Positions 27,250-35,647 of a stretch of 51,833 nt of DNA are shown here, one piece after another. The position numbers and the translations under genes are program-made. Origin of the DNA: CAYGOC01 sp964351495 (GTDB taxonomy: Bacteria; Chlamydiota; Chlamydiia; Chlamydiales; SM23-39); the NCBI GenBank assembly GCA_964351495.1, contig CAYGOC010000014.1, forward strand, positions 1 through 51,833. The letters are read 5' to 3'. The notes beneath the pieces were generated by a model. It was given only the letters and a program-made list of their open reading frames with translations. It did no database searches and was not told the origin of the DNA. Position 1 is the stretch's first letter. Each line of letters starts with the position of its first letter.

Positions 27250-27981
27250 ATGTATTTTGTATCCGGTTGCCCGTCTGTATTTAAACAGCCTAGTTCTTCT
27301 TCTGGTTCTTCAGGGACCTTTTTGCATTCAAGAAGAGAGGCAGGAGTTGGGAAAACGCTAGAAAGCAAAGAGAATATTTTAGTAGATGCTTTAGCATGTC
27401 AAGATGAAAGTTATGCTATAGAAATCATCAGTCAAACAGGCAAAGTTCTATCTGAAATAACCTATTGTAAAGAGGAATTTACCGACTTTTGTAGCAAATT
27501 TCAAGAAGTAGAGAAAACGGCGGAAAAACAAACGCAAAGCTTCTGGTCTATTTCTGCTAGAACGGCGAGAGTTAATACCATATCCGAATTTGTAAAAACT
27601 TTCTTTTTCCCCACCACAACACTATATAGCAATAAGGTTCCTTTCTTTTTAACAGTGCTTTGGGATTTACTCACGGTAGTCTGTAGAATTTTTGCCCTTC
27701 CTGTAACTTTTTATGAGATGAAAAATTCCGGAGAATCTTCTGTATTACAGGCTTTTAAAAAGCTCCCTGATATGGGTGATATAAATCCACATGAACTGCA
27801 GGGACCCTATGTAGATATTCACTTTCATATGAAGGTATTTGATGGGCCTAAAAAAATAGAACTGCAATCTGGTAAGCGTCTATTTTTTAGAAAACATACA
27901 AAGCAGGAAAATACAGAGTATTTCTTTTTTGAGGGATCTAGTCCTGTCAATAGAACTCATTTTGAAAAGAGTGTAGGGTAG
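27250..27981 (+). CDS. Unknown protein, 243 aa, inserted in the heme gene cluster
   Basis: Not recognised. The N-terminus is Ser-rich and disordered (SSSSGSSG near residues 16-23). One hydrophobic stretch lies near residues 130-155 (VPFFLTVLWDLLTVVCRIFALPV). The C-terminal part is mixed beta-like. AAGGA eight bases before the ATG supports the start. It separates hemN from hemG, which are adjacent in Chlamydia, and has its own predicted promoter. A Ser-rich N-terminus and a single hydrophobic segment would be compatible with a secreted or inclusion-associated protein, but nothing proves it. Confidence 0.7.
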   Translation: MYFVSGCPSVFKQPSSSSGSSGTFLHSRREAGVGKTLESKENILVDALACQDESYAIEIISQTGKVLSEITYCKEEFTDFCSKFQEVEKTAEKQTQSFWSISARTARVNTISEFVKTFFFPTTTLYSNKVPFFLTVLWDLLTVVCRIFALPVTFYEMKNSGESSVLQAFKKLPDMGDINPHELQGPYVDIHFHMKVFDGPKKIELQSGKRLFFRKHTKQENTEYFFFEGSSPVNRTHFEKSVG

Positions 27982-28059
27982 TTTTTCTAAAGAAAAGTAG
28001 AAGAGCTAGTTCTCTTAATTTTCTTCCCTATATTGCCTCTTTGAACGAAATCGCAACGC

Positions 28060-28088
28060 AATCCCCTGACTTTATCTAGGGGGAGGTT
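28060..28088 (+). repeat. IS200/IS605-like right-end hairpin, copy 2
   Basis: AATCCCCTGACTTTA then TCTAG then GGGGAGGTT, 29 nt, followed by CAAAT. It differs from the minus-strand copy at 4745-4773 only at four bases in the loop-side segment. It folds as CCCCTGA against TCtAGGGG with one bulge. It sits between the unknown gene at 27250 and hemG. No transposase or TnpB gene adjoins it. It may be a solitary right end or omega-RNA remnant, or a regulatory/terminator hairpin derived from one. Confidence 0.5.
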
Positions 28089-28161
28089 CAAATATTTGAC
28101 ATATTGTTTCCACTATGCAAGTCTGAAAGCGCTTTTTTTAAGGAATCTTGAGGTGTCAAAG

Positions 28162-29502
28162 ATGGAGCAAATCATTATTTTAGGAGGGGGGATTTCGGGC
28201 CTAAGTTTAGCTTACTTTTTGCAAAAAAAAGAGCCGGAAGCGCGTATTACTCTTATAGAAAAAAACGAAAGATTAGGAGGCTGGTGTCATAGTGAAAGAA
28301 AGCAAGATTTTTTGTTTGAAAAAGGCCCTAGGTGTTTTAAGGCAAGTAGATCGTTTGAGATTAACTCTCTTATAAAAGAGTTAAAACTGCAAAATGAGGT
28401 TATAGTCTCTTCGAAAGAAGCGGAGACTAGGTATATCTACCACAAAAATAAACTAAGAAAGATTCCTTCTTCTTTTTTCTCTTTTGTTACCTCTCCTTTG
28501 ACTAGAAAAGTATTTTTCCCTCTTATAAAAGATTTTTTCTCTCCGAAAAAATTTATAGAAGAAGAGAGCATTTTTTCTTTTGTAGAAAGAAGGTTAGGAA
28601 CTCATGCAGCAAACATTCTTTTTGATCCCTTTACTTTGGGTATTTATGCAGGAGATGTCAAAAGGCTTTCTATGGGGGAGTGTTTTCCTTCTTTACATGA
28701 AGCAATTCGGCAGAAAAAATCTGTTTTATCTTCTTTAAGAGCTTTTCAAAAAGAGCAGCAAATTTCCAGGCAACTTTCTTACACAGGTCTCATTAGCTTT
28801 AAAAAAGGGAATTTTTCTTTCATAGAAGCACTTAAAAAAGCGTGTAATAAGGTCTCTTTTCACCTAAACACAGAGGTTATCAAAATAGAGCCTGGTAAAA
28901 AAACAAGCCGGGTTATTACCCCCGGACTGAATTTTGAGGCGGATAAGGTTTATATAGCGCTACCCAAAGAGGAGACCCAAAAGCTTTTTGTTTCGCTAGA
29001 TGATTTGGTTTATACGCTTTTATCTCAAATAGAGTGTGCATCTGTAGCTTCGGTAAACTTAGGCTATGATAGAGAATTTTTCCCGGAGAGATTTTTTGGG
29101 TATTTAGTGCCTTCTTTTAAAAAAGATATACATATGGGAACTCTTTTTGAATCTTCCATTTTTCCCGATAAGATGAAGGCTTCTAATTTGACTGCTTTGG
29201 GAGTTATGTTAGGAGGGATGCACCATCCTGAAATAGCGGAAAAAACAGAAGAGGAGATCATAGAGCTCGCTAAAGAAGCTGTTTACAAATACCTAAAAAT
29301 AGAAGAGCTTCCTAAGTTTATCTCTGTAACAAAAGCGACAAAAGCGCTTCCTCAGTTTTATCCCGGGCACAAAAAGAAGATAGAGGCAATTACAAGCAGG
29401 CTAAAAGAGAGATTCCCTAAAATAGTTCTTGCAGGGAACTATTTAGAGGGAGTCTCTGTGAATGACTGTATAGCCTATGCTAGAAAAATTAGTTCTTATT
29501 GA
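28162..29502 (+). CDS. hemG: Protoporphyrinogen oxidase (FAD-dependent, HemY/HemG-type)
   Basis: A 446-aa flavoprotein oxidising protoporphyrinogen IX to protoporphyrin IX. The N-terminal FAD-binding motif is IIILGGGISGLSLAYFL, followed by LIEKNERLGGWCHS. The C-terminal AGNYLEGVSVNDCIAYAR is the conserved FAD-contact region of HemY-type enzymes. I chose ATG 28162 because the dinucleotide-binding fold starts directly after it and GAGGTG precedes it by six bases; an in-frame ATG at 28096 would add an unlikely 22-residue tail next to the hairpin repeat. The symbol follows chlamydial usage; the enzyme is the HemY type, not the E. coli flavodoxin-like HemG. Confidence 0.92.
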   Translation: MEQIIILGGGISGLSLAYFLQKKEPEARITLIEKNERLGGWCHSERKQDFLFEKGPRCFKASRSFEINSLIKELKLQNEVIVSSKEAETRYIYHKNKLRKIPSSFFSFVTSPLTRKVFFPLIKDFFSPKKFIEEESIFSFVERRLGTHAANILFDPFTLGIYAGDVKRLSMGECFPSLHEAIRQKKSVLSSLRAFQKEQQISRQLSYTGLISFKKGNFSFIEALKKACNKVSFHLNTEVIKIEPGKKTSRVITPGLNFEADKVYIALPKEETQKLFVSLDDLVYTLLSQIECASVASVNLGYDREFFPERFFGYLVPSFKKDIHMGTLFESSIFPDKMKASNLTALGVMLGGMHHPEIAEKTEEEIIELAKEAVYKYLKIEELPKFISVTKATKALPQFYPGHKKKIEAITSRLKERFPKIVLAGNYLEGVSVNDCIAYARKISSY

Positions 29503-29592
29503 TTAAAAGAGGTCCTCGTAGGAGCTCTTTTTTTGTAAACAGGCGTCTTCTTTTTTCCGGGAAAGCAATTTTCGGATCGTAGGTTTCTTTGT

Positions 29593-30045
29593 TTATCTTG
29601 GCAGGCCCTTTGATAAATCACTGAATCTAATAATTTTGCCATTAACGGAATCCCCCCTTGCAGAGTTAGGGATATGTTTACTTTGGGGTAGTGGTTTTTT
29701 ATTAAGCTCATCTAGAGCTTCATCGAGAAGATTGTGTAGCTCAGAATCTGTGATTGAAGGTCTTGAAGTTTTAGGTGAAGCAGGACCTTTTAAAAAATCA
29801 TCTACAATAGTAGGTAACTCTTTTTCATCAGGAATAGTGGTTGAAAACTTACATGGAGTGTGGTTTTGAGGAGATGCTTCTTTTTTTACCTTTTCTTGAG
29901 AAGAGCTGAATAACTGTAAAAAGGTAGAAAACAGCTCTGTCACTCTATTTTTAAGACAAGAGCCTGTATCAGAAATAAGGCTATTAGTCGTATTAAATAA
30001 AATAGTGGCTATGTTTCTAAAGTTAAAAGGGACTAGTTCGTGCAT
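29593..30045 (-). CDS. Unknown small protein, 150 aa
   Basis: Not recognised. The first about 50 residues form a possible amphipathic helix (FSTFLQLFSSSQEK). The rest is Ser/Pro/Lys-rich and probably disordered, with an acidic helical patch LHNLLDEALDELNKK. No membrane segment. AAAGGA six bases before ATG 30045 supports the start. It is divergent from the unknown gene at 30212 across an AT-rich control region. Composition would fit a small secreted or adaptor protein; that is speculation. Confidence 0.6.
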   Translation of the reverse strand: MHELVPFNFRNIATILFNTTNSLISDTGSCLKNRVTELFSTFLQLFSSSQEKVKKEASPQNHTPCKFSTTIPDEKELPTIVDDFLKGPASPKTSRPSITDSELHNLLDEALDELNKKPLPQSKHIPNSARGDSVNGKIIRFSDLSKGLPR

Positions 30046-30142
30046 GATTATCCTTTGTTTTAATAAAACAGTCTATATTTTATAAAAAACCTTTTTTTAT
30101 TTCTATTTAATTTTTTTATATTAATAATACTTTTTTTAAAAA

Positions 30143-30171
30143 TTGATTTAAAACTCGATTTATAGTAAAAT
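30143..30171 (+). promoter_or_regulatory. Predicted promoter of the gene at 30212
   Basis: TTGATT (30143-30148), 17 bp, TAAAAT (30166-30171). The leader is about 33 nt and contains AGAGG at 30201-30205, which places the TTG start at 30212. Confidence 0.45.
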
Positions 30172-30211
30172 AACTAGTGGGTTGTTTTGTAATAATAAAA
30201 AGAGGTTTTGA

Positions 30212-30970
30212 TTGAAATCGTTTAAAAGAATAGCCAGGTACCATAAAAAGTTATCTTGCATATATCAAAAGATGATTCATTTTAAAAAAGAATTGATAGA
30301 AATAAAAAAAATAGAAAAAGAGCTGAAAGGGGTCATTCAAAATATGCCTAAAGAAGAAGCTTGCTTTGAGGAACTTAAAGCTTGGGGAGAGGGCCTTTTA
30401 GAGGATATTTTTGAAAGAAAAGAGAAGCTTTTACAGGAAGAAGAAGAGGGTAAAAGAATTTTTGAGATTTTACAAAAGCTAGAAAAAGATAAATACGATC
30501 TATCCTTTAGCGAAGTATATAAAAAAATATTTTATGTATATAATCAACTTTTGAATCTTTCTAAGGTAGGAGATTCTACTTGGGCGCTTTTCTATGAGAT
30601 CCATTTCGCTTGGCATTTTCCTATAGTAGAAGAGATGGAGGAAAAGAGTCCTTTTCCTAATTTCTATCAAGCTCTACAGGAAGGGGAAAAACAAGAAAAA
30701 GAGGCTAAAGAGCTTCTTTTTTCCTGTAAAGAGGAGCTGCAGAACGTAGTAAAACAAAAAGGGCTGCAAGGGAAAAAGGCTTGTAGGCAGTTAAAAAAAG
30801 ATCTTGTTTCTTTGATAGAAATTGCTAAAAGCCAGTTTTATGAAGAGAGAGTCTTAGAAAAAGAAGAGCTTTGTGTCTTATATTCTTTTTTGGGAGAAGA
30901 TGCCCTTTTTATAAATGGGAAAGACCTCACTCTTTTAATTATAGAAAAACTAGAAATCGTTCTTTGTTAA
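30212..30970 (+). CDS. Unknown helical/coiled-coil protein, 252 aa (TTG start)
   Basis: Not recognised. Composition is dominated by Lys, Glu and Leu with long predicted helices (IEIKKIEKELKG, EKLLQEEEEGKR, GEKQEKEAKELLFSCKEEL). No signal peptide or membrane segment. TTG at 30212 is chosen because AGAGG precedes it by six bases and a predicted promoter is at the right distance; the next ATG (30272) would remove 20 basic residues. Its stop TAA shares the four bases TTAA with the stop of the convergent gene. Confidence 0.65.
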   Translation: MKSFKRIARYHKKLSCIYQKMIHFKKELIEIKKIEKELKGVIQNMPKEEACFEELKAWGEGLLEDIFERKEKLLQEEEEGKRIFEILQKLEKDKYDLSFSEVYKKIFYVYNQLLNLSKVGDSTWALFYEIHFAWHFPIVEEMEEKSPFPNFYQALQEGEKQEKEAKELLFSCKEELQNVVKQKGLQGKKACRQLKKDLVSLIEIAKSQFYEERVLEKEELCVLYSFLGEDALFINGKDLTLLIIEKLEIVLC

Positions 30971-31653
30971 AACCAGTTATGTTTTTTTTGAAAGACAATA
31001 GGATGGGAGGGTTCTTTTAGCAGATCTCCTGCAGCATATCCCAGTTTTTTTAAATGGGAAGATAAGGGATCTTTTTCTTTTTCAGCAAACCGAGCCTCTT
31101 TACCGGCATATCCAATGAGTAGAAAATATTGAGAAGAAGTAGCAAAAAGAGGGGCGAGATCCAAGGGAAATTCAGGAGATAAAAAGACTCCGTTTCCCTG
31201 TTCTTTGGGTAGAATCCCTTCTTCTTTAGTATCTTGCTTGGAAAAAGAGAGACGAATACACAAAAGTACTTCCAGTTTTTGAATTGAAAAAAGTTCATTC
31301 GGATAAAAAGGATCTTTAAAGGGAGGGTATACTTGCCCGTTTGTATAAAAGACTTGTTCAAAACCAAAGCGGAGCGCTTTGTTTTGAGATAAAGTAGCTG
31401 CGATTTCTGCTAAAGATCTTCTTAAAGTAATTTTTTTTAGGTAGCTGTCTTGTAAAAATAAATCCCTTCCCTTTTCTATAAAAAAAGAAATAGGGGAGGT
31501 AATAAATTTCTCCGGATGTAGATCTTTGGAAAAAAATCGCTTAATAGAAGCTCTAGTTATTTTACTCTCTTCTGTAGACAAGACCTTTTCAAATTCAATA
31601 TAGCCATTTTCTTGGAAAAACGAGATCTGTTTTGAGGTTACAACGCGGCGCAT
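30967..31653 (-). CDS. Unknown conserved protein downstream of dapL, 228 aa
   Basis: The start at 31653 (MRRVVTSKQ) is chosen because the longer frame runs antiphase through dapL; the chosen start overlaps dapL by 16 nt, typical of coupled genes. The N-terminal pattern QISFFQENGYIEFEKVLSTEE recalls the start of phytanoyl-CoA dioxygenase-like proteins, but no HxD...H iron-binding motif is evident, so I do not assign that function. As I recall, Chlamydia also has an uncharacterised gene next to its dapL homologue, so this may be its counterpart. It ends on the shared TTAA with the convergent gene. Confidence 0.65.
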   Translation of the reverse strand: MRRVVTSKQISFFQENGYIEFEKVLSTEESKITRASIKRFFSKDLHPEKFITSPISFFIEKGRDLFLQDSYLKKITLRRSLAEIAATLSQNKALRFGFEQVFYTNGQVYPPFKDPFYPNELFSIQKLEVLLCIRLSFSKQDTKEEGILPKEQGNGVFLSPEFPLDLAPLFATSSQYFLLIGYAGKEARFAEKEKDPLSSHLKKLGYAAGDLLKEPSHPIVFQKKHNWF

Positions 31654-32846
31654 AAATCCATCTTTTCTAAGTTGTAAACTGCTTTTTCTAAAACAGCAAA
31701 AGGGGCAAAGGAAGAAAATCGAACAAATCCTTCTCCCTCTTTTCCAAATCCGCTTCCTGGAATAGAGATAATATTTCCTTTTTCTAAAAGAGAATGAAAA
31801 AACTCCCAAGAAGTTTGAGCCTGTAGAGTTTTTACCCAAAGATAAGGAGCGTCGATACCCCCTGCAACTGAAAATCCCAAAGAAAGAAGCTTTTCTCTTA
31901 GGAAATGGGTCCTTTTTTGATATTCTTGAATCTGTGTTTTCACTTGAAAAAGGCCCTCTTCAGAGTAAAGAGAAAGAGCCGCTTTTTGTAAGATATAAGG
32001 AATCCCCCCAAATTGGGTATCCACCAGCCTTTTAAAAAGGGGAAGAAGAGGCTGTTGTTCTACCATGAGTTCTTTAGGTACTACACAATAAGAAACGCGA
32101 AGATCGGTAAAACCGGCCTTTTTAGAAAAGCTTCTAAGCTCTATGCAAACTTCTTTAGCTCCTTCTACCTCATAAATAGATTTAGGGTTTTCACTGGTGA
32201 TAAAATCAGCATAGGCTCCATCCCAAAGAATAATCGCGTTATGCTCTTTTGCATATTTTACAAAAGGGAGGATCTCTTTTTTAGAAAGAGATACGCCTGT
32301 TGGGTTATTTGGAGAGCATAAATAGATTAAATCTACGGGATGAGAAGGGACACTTGGGATGAACCCTTTTTTTTCTTGCAGAGGAAGATACGTTAAAGAA
32401 GAGTAAAGACCTTCTTCTAAGGAGCCTGATCTTCCTGCCAAGACGCTGTTGTCGATATAAACGGGATAAGAAGGGTCCGACAGGGCTACTCGGGTTTCAG
32501 GGGAAAATAGGGAGCTTAGCTGCGCTAGTTGACATTTTGTTCCATTACCAATGAAAATTTCTTCTTCTGAAAAAAGATCTTGATACTCTTTTTTTGCGAT
32601 CTCTTTGCGTAAAAAAGAATATCCTTCAGAGGGGCCATATCCTATAGGTTCTTTTTCTAAAAGTTTTATAGAAGAGAAAAGCTCTTGAATTACGCAAGGA
32701 GCTAAAGGAAGAGTCACATCACCAATTCCTAAGTTGCAAAAAGACAGAGAGGGATCTTTTTGTTTGAGCTTTTGTACCTCTTTTCCTACTCTGGAGAAAA
32801 GATAATTTTTAGAAAGTTTTTGAAAGTGTGGATTCGCCTTTATCAT
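31638..32846 (-). CDS. dapL: LL-diaminopimelate aminotransferase
   Basis: A 402-aa class-I PLP aminotransferase making LL-diaminopimelate directly from tetrahydrodipicolinate, a route known in Chlamydia and plants. It shows YGPSEGYSFLRKEIAKKEY, SPNNPTG (substrate/PLP loop) and the PLP lysine in SFSKKAGFTDLRVSY near residue 243, typical of DapL. Length is standard. The product feeds lysine and peptidoglycan meso-DAP synthesis. It is divergent from rnc and overlaps the next gene by 16 nt. Confidence 0.92.
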   Translation of the reverse strand: MIKANPHFQKLSKNYLFSRVGKEVQKLKQKDPSLSFCNLGIGDVTLPLAPCVIQELFSSIKLLEKEPIGYGPSEGYSFLRKEIAKKEYQDLFSEEEIFIGNGTKCQLAQLSSLFSPETRVALSDPSYPVYIDNSVLAGRSGSLEEGLYSSLTYLPLQEKKGFIPSVPSHPVDLIYLCSPNNPTGVSLSKKEILPFVKYAKEHNAIILWDGAYADFITSENPKSIYEVEGAKEVCIELRSFSKKAGFTDLRVSYCVVPKELMVEQQPLLPLFKRLVDTQFGGIPYILQKAALSLYSEEGLFQVKTQIQEYQKRTHFLREKLLSLGFSVAGGIDAPYLWVKTLQAQTSWEFFHSLLEKGNIISIPGSGFGKEGEGFVRFSSFAPFAVLEKAVYNLEKMDLCAAL

Positions 32847-32909
32847 AGAAAGACCAGTCTACCTTCTTTAAGACAAATCGGGCAAGTGGGTTTTTAGGAC
32901 AAATTCAGT

Positions 32910-33653
32910 ATGGTTTTTTTTAAAAAAGAAAAGAAAAATGATGTGCAAGAGGTTTTTTTACAAAAAAGAAAAGAGATAGAAAAAAAGCTAGGATACTCTT
33001 TTTCCGATAAAGAGCTTTTGTTTTCTTCCCTAATTCACCGTTCTTTTTTTCATGAAAATAAGGATTGGCTTTCTGCAAACTATGAAAGACTCGAGTTTTT
33101 AGGAGATGCTGTTTTAGGCCTTATTATGAGGGATTACCTTTACAATAAATTTGCGGAGAAAGGGGAAGGGGAGCTGTCTACTCTTTATACGAGGTTAGTC
33201 GATGCGAGAGCATGCTTTGTGTATTTTGAAAAATGGGGACTCAAAGAATATGTCTTTTTAGGGAAAGGAGAAAAAAAGGAAGCCTTTAGAGGGAAGGCTT
33301 CTATTTTTTCTGATGTGTTTGAGGCTATTTTAGGAGCTATCTATTTAGATGCAGGGTGGAAAAAAACAAAAGATCTCTTTTTAGCACGCTTTGAAGAGGC
33401 TATTGAGTCTATAGTGGAAGATCCTTTAAGAAACTACAAAGCCGAAATCCAGGAATACACGCAAAAAAACTTTCAAGAACATCCCTTATATCAGGTAGAA
33501 TCGGAAGAAGGGCCGGAACATGAGAAGGTATTTTTGGTAACCATTTTTTTTGCAGGGAAAATCTGGGGAAAAGGAAAGGGCTCTTCTAAAAAAGAAGCGG
33601 AGCAAGAGGCAGCTAAAAAGGCTTTGGAAAATCTAGAAAGGAGAAAAGCTTGA
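32910..33653 (+). CDS. rnc: Ribonuclease III
   Basis: A 247-aa double-strand-specific endoribonuclease for rRNA and mRNA processing. The catalytic signature ERLEFLGDAVLGLIM starts near residue 59, and DVFEAILGAIYLDAGW carries the second acidic cluster. The C-terminal dsRNA-binding domain ends KKEAEQEAAKKALENL. AGGA about 10 bases upstream supports ATG 32910. The stop overlaps radA's TTG start (TTGA). Confidence 0.96.
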   Translation: MVFFKKEKKNDVQEVFLQKRKEIEKKLGYSFSDKELLFSSLIHRSFFHENKDWLSANYERLEFLGDAVLGLIMRDYLYNKFAEKGEGELSTLYTRLVDARACFVYFEKWGLKEYVFLGKGEKKEAFRGKASIFSDVFEAILGAIYLDAGWKKTKDLFLARFEEAIESIVEDPLRNYKAEIQEYTQKNFQEHPLYQVESEEGPEHEKVFLVTIFFAGKIWGKGKGSSKKEAEQEAAKKALENLERRKA

Positions 33654-35005
33654 GCAAGGTAAAAACACTTTGGAGCTGTAAAGAGTGTGGCCATACCCAG
33701 GCAAAATGGGCAGGTTGCTGCACTGTTTGCGGATCATGGAATAGCTTTTCAGAAGAGAAGGATTTAGTAGAAGAAGGGAGATTTTCTCAAGAGAAAAAAC
33801 TCCAAAAACCTATAAGGCTTTCCGAAGTGAACTGGGAAGAAAAAGGGAGACTTAGTTCCGCTTTTTCCGGATTTGATAGAGTTATGGGTGGGGGAACAAC
33901 AAGGGGCTCTTTAACACTAATAGCGGGGGCCCCGGGTATTGGAAAATCTACTTTAATGCTGCAGTTGGCAGAGTCTTTTGCCAAAAAAGAAAAAACCGTT
34001 TTGTACATTTCAGGGGAGGAGTCTTGTGAACAAACCGCTTTAAGAGCTAAAAGGTTAGACGTTTCTCACGAGGCTATTTTTCTTTTTTCAGAAACGCTGT
34101 TTTCTTCTGTCCAGACTCAGATAGAAAAGCTAAAACCGGATGTGGTGATCATCGACTCTGTTCAAATTATGTACAAAAAAGAGATCCCTTCTACACCGGG
34201 GTCTGTTTCCCAGGTAAGAGAGATCACCTTAGAATTTATGATGATGGCAAAAAGCTACAATATCGCCATTTTTTTAGTGGGACACGTTACTAAATCGGGA
34301 GAAATAGCAGGTCCCAGGGTTTTAGAGCACATGGTAGATACAGTGCTTGATTTTGAAGGGGATCGAAACTTTGGATTTCGCCTTTTACGTTCCGTGAAAA
34401 ACCGTTTTGGCTCTACTTCAGAAGTGGTTATTTTTCAGATGAAAGAAAAAGGGCTTGTAGAGCTAGATCAAATCTCAAACCTATTTTTAGAAGAAAGAGA
34501 AGAAAAAAAGATTGGCTCTGTTATCTCTTCTTCTGTAGAAGGAGGAAAGCCCTTTTTGCTAGAAATACAAGCGCTAGTTACTCCCACTTCTTATCCTGCT
34601 CCTTCCAGAAGAGGTGCAGGGATTGATCCAAACCGTTTAGCGCTTATCTTGGCGGTAATTGAGAAAAAAATTCGGTACAAGATGCATATGTGTGATGTAT
34701 TTGTCTCTTTGGCAGGAGGTATGAAAATCATCGAGCCCTCTATTGATCTTGCTATTTTTTTAGCGCTGGTTTCTTCTTTTTCCAACCGAGAACTAACAGG
34801 AAAAACCTTAGTTTTAGGGGAACTCGGGCTTTCCGGAGAAATTAGAAGAGTATCTCAAGTAGAAGCTAGAGTCAAAGAGGCTATTCACATGGGATTTGAA
34901 AGGGTTGTTTTACCTAAGAAAAACAAAGAAGAGGTAAAAGGATTTGCAAAAAGCATTCAAATAATACCGGTGCAGTGGGTAGAGGATGCCGCCAAGCTTT
35001 TGTAA
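33650..35005 (+). CDS. radA: DNA repair protein RadA/Sms
   Basis: A 451-aa RecA-like ATPase for recombination intermediates. The N-terminal C4 zinc finger is CKECGHTQAKWAGCCTVCGSW, seen as CKECG and CTVCGSW. Walker A is GAPGIGKST (about residue 94), the family-specific motif KNRFGST is near 248, and the C-terminal Lon-like domain contains AGIDPNRLALILAV. It starts with TTG inside the rnc stop and its 3' end overlaps hemC by 20 nt. Confidence 0.95.
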   Translation: MSKVKTLWSCKECGHTQAKWAGCCTVCGSWNSFSEEKDLVEEGRFSQEKKLQKPIRLSEVNWEEKGRLSSAFSGFDRVMGGGTTRGSLTLIAGAPGIGKSTLMLQLAESFAKKEKTVLYISGEESCEQTALRAKRLDVSHEAIFLFSETLFSSVQTQIEKLKPDVVIIDSVQIMYKKEIPSTPGSVSQVREITLEFMMMAKSYNIAIFLVGHVTKSGEIAGPRVLEHMVDTVLDFEGDRNFGFRLLRSVKNRFGSTSEVVIFQMKEKGLVELDQISNLFLEEREEKKIGSVISSSVEGGKPFLLEIQALVTPTSYPAPSRRGAGIDPNRLALILAVIEKKIRYKMHMCDVFVSLAGGMKIIEPSIDLAIFLALVSSFSNRELTGKTLVLGELGLSGEIRRVSQVEARVKEAIHMGFERVVLPKKNKEEVKGFAKSIQIIPVQWVEDAAKLL

Positions 35006-35645
35006 ACTCAAAATAGCAGCTCGGGATTCAAATTTAAGCAAGGCGCAGTTTGTAGAGTTTTGCCAAATCTTAAATAAGACATATCCCCGTCTTGTTTTAG
35101 AACCCCTTTTTATAAAAACAAAAGGGGATAAAGATAAAAAAACTTCTTTAAAAGACTTGTATAAGACCAACTTTTTCACAGAAGAGCTTGATATCTTAGT
35201 ACAAGAAAAACAGTGTGATGCAGCCCTTCATTCTGCTAAAGATTTACCGGAGCCTCTGCCAAAAGACTTAGTTAGGGCTTATCTTTCTTTGGGAATAGAT
35301 TCTAGGGATGCTTTAGTTACCAAAAAGATTTATTCTTGGGAAGAGATCCCCTATCAATCGTATATAGCTACCTCAAGTGAAAGAAGGGAAAGCCAAGTTT
35401 TGCAAAAAAGAAAGGACCTTCTCTTTGTAGATCTTAGGGGTACCATTGAAGAAAGACTAGAGGTTTTACAAAAAAAGGAGGTAGAGGGGGTGGTAGTGGC
35501 AGAAGCTGCTTTGATTCGCTTAAAACTTACTTTTTTACCCCGTCTTTTTTTAGAAGGAGAGACAGAAAGCCTACAAGGAAAGCTAGCTGTTATTGTTCAT
35601 AAAGAAAGGAAGGATCTGATAGAGCTTTTTTCTTTTTTAGATTGA
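34986..35645 (+). CDS. hemC: Porphobilinogen deaminase, short form lacking domain 3
   Basis: Hydroxymethylbilane synthase, polymerising four porphobilinogens. Motifs of domains 1 and 2 are present: KIAARDSNLSKAQ, HSAKDLP (catalytic Asp), ATSSERRESQVL, DLRGTIEERLEVL, VVAEAALIRL and GKLAVIVH. The protein is 219 aa against about 310 in E. coli, and ends where domain 3 would start. The cysteine that anchors the dipyrromethane cofactor in domain 3 is therefore missing, and no cysteine occurs after about residue 80. Short HemC is also known in Chlamydia. ATG 34986 lies within radA; hemD follows with a stop/start overlap. Confidence 0.85.
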   Translation: MPPSFCKLKIAARDSNLSKAQFVEFCQILNKTYPRLVLEPLFIKTKGDKDKKTSLKDLYKTNFFTEELDILVQEKQCDAALHSAKDLPEPLPKDLVRAYLSLGIDSRDALVTKKIYSWEEIPYQSYIATSSERRESQVLQKRKDLLFVDLRGTIEERLEVLQKKEVEGVVVAEAALIRLKLTFLPRLFLEGETESLQGKLAVIVHKERKDLIELFSFLD

Positions 35646-35647
35646 AT

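Noticed and set aside
28081..28095. Possible tRNA T-loop (GGTTCAAAT) near 28085
   Set aside because: The bases belong to the repeated hairpin motif, and no acceptor, D or anticodon arms can be formed around it.
28096..28161. Earlier start for hemG
   Set aside because: It would add 22 residues before the FAD-binding fold, has no ribosome binding site, and abuts the hairpin repeat; ATG 28162 has GAGGTG at good distance.
31654..31839. N-terminal extension of the gene downstream of dapL
   Set aside because: The extra 62 residues are an Arg/Lys/Phe/Cys-rich shadow of dapL; the overlap with dapL would exceed 200 nt.
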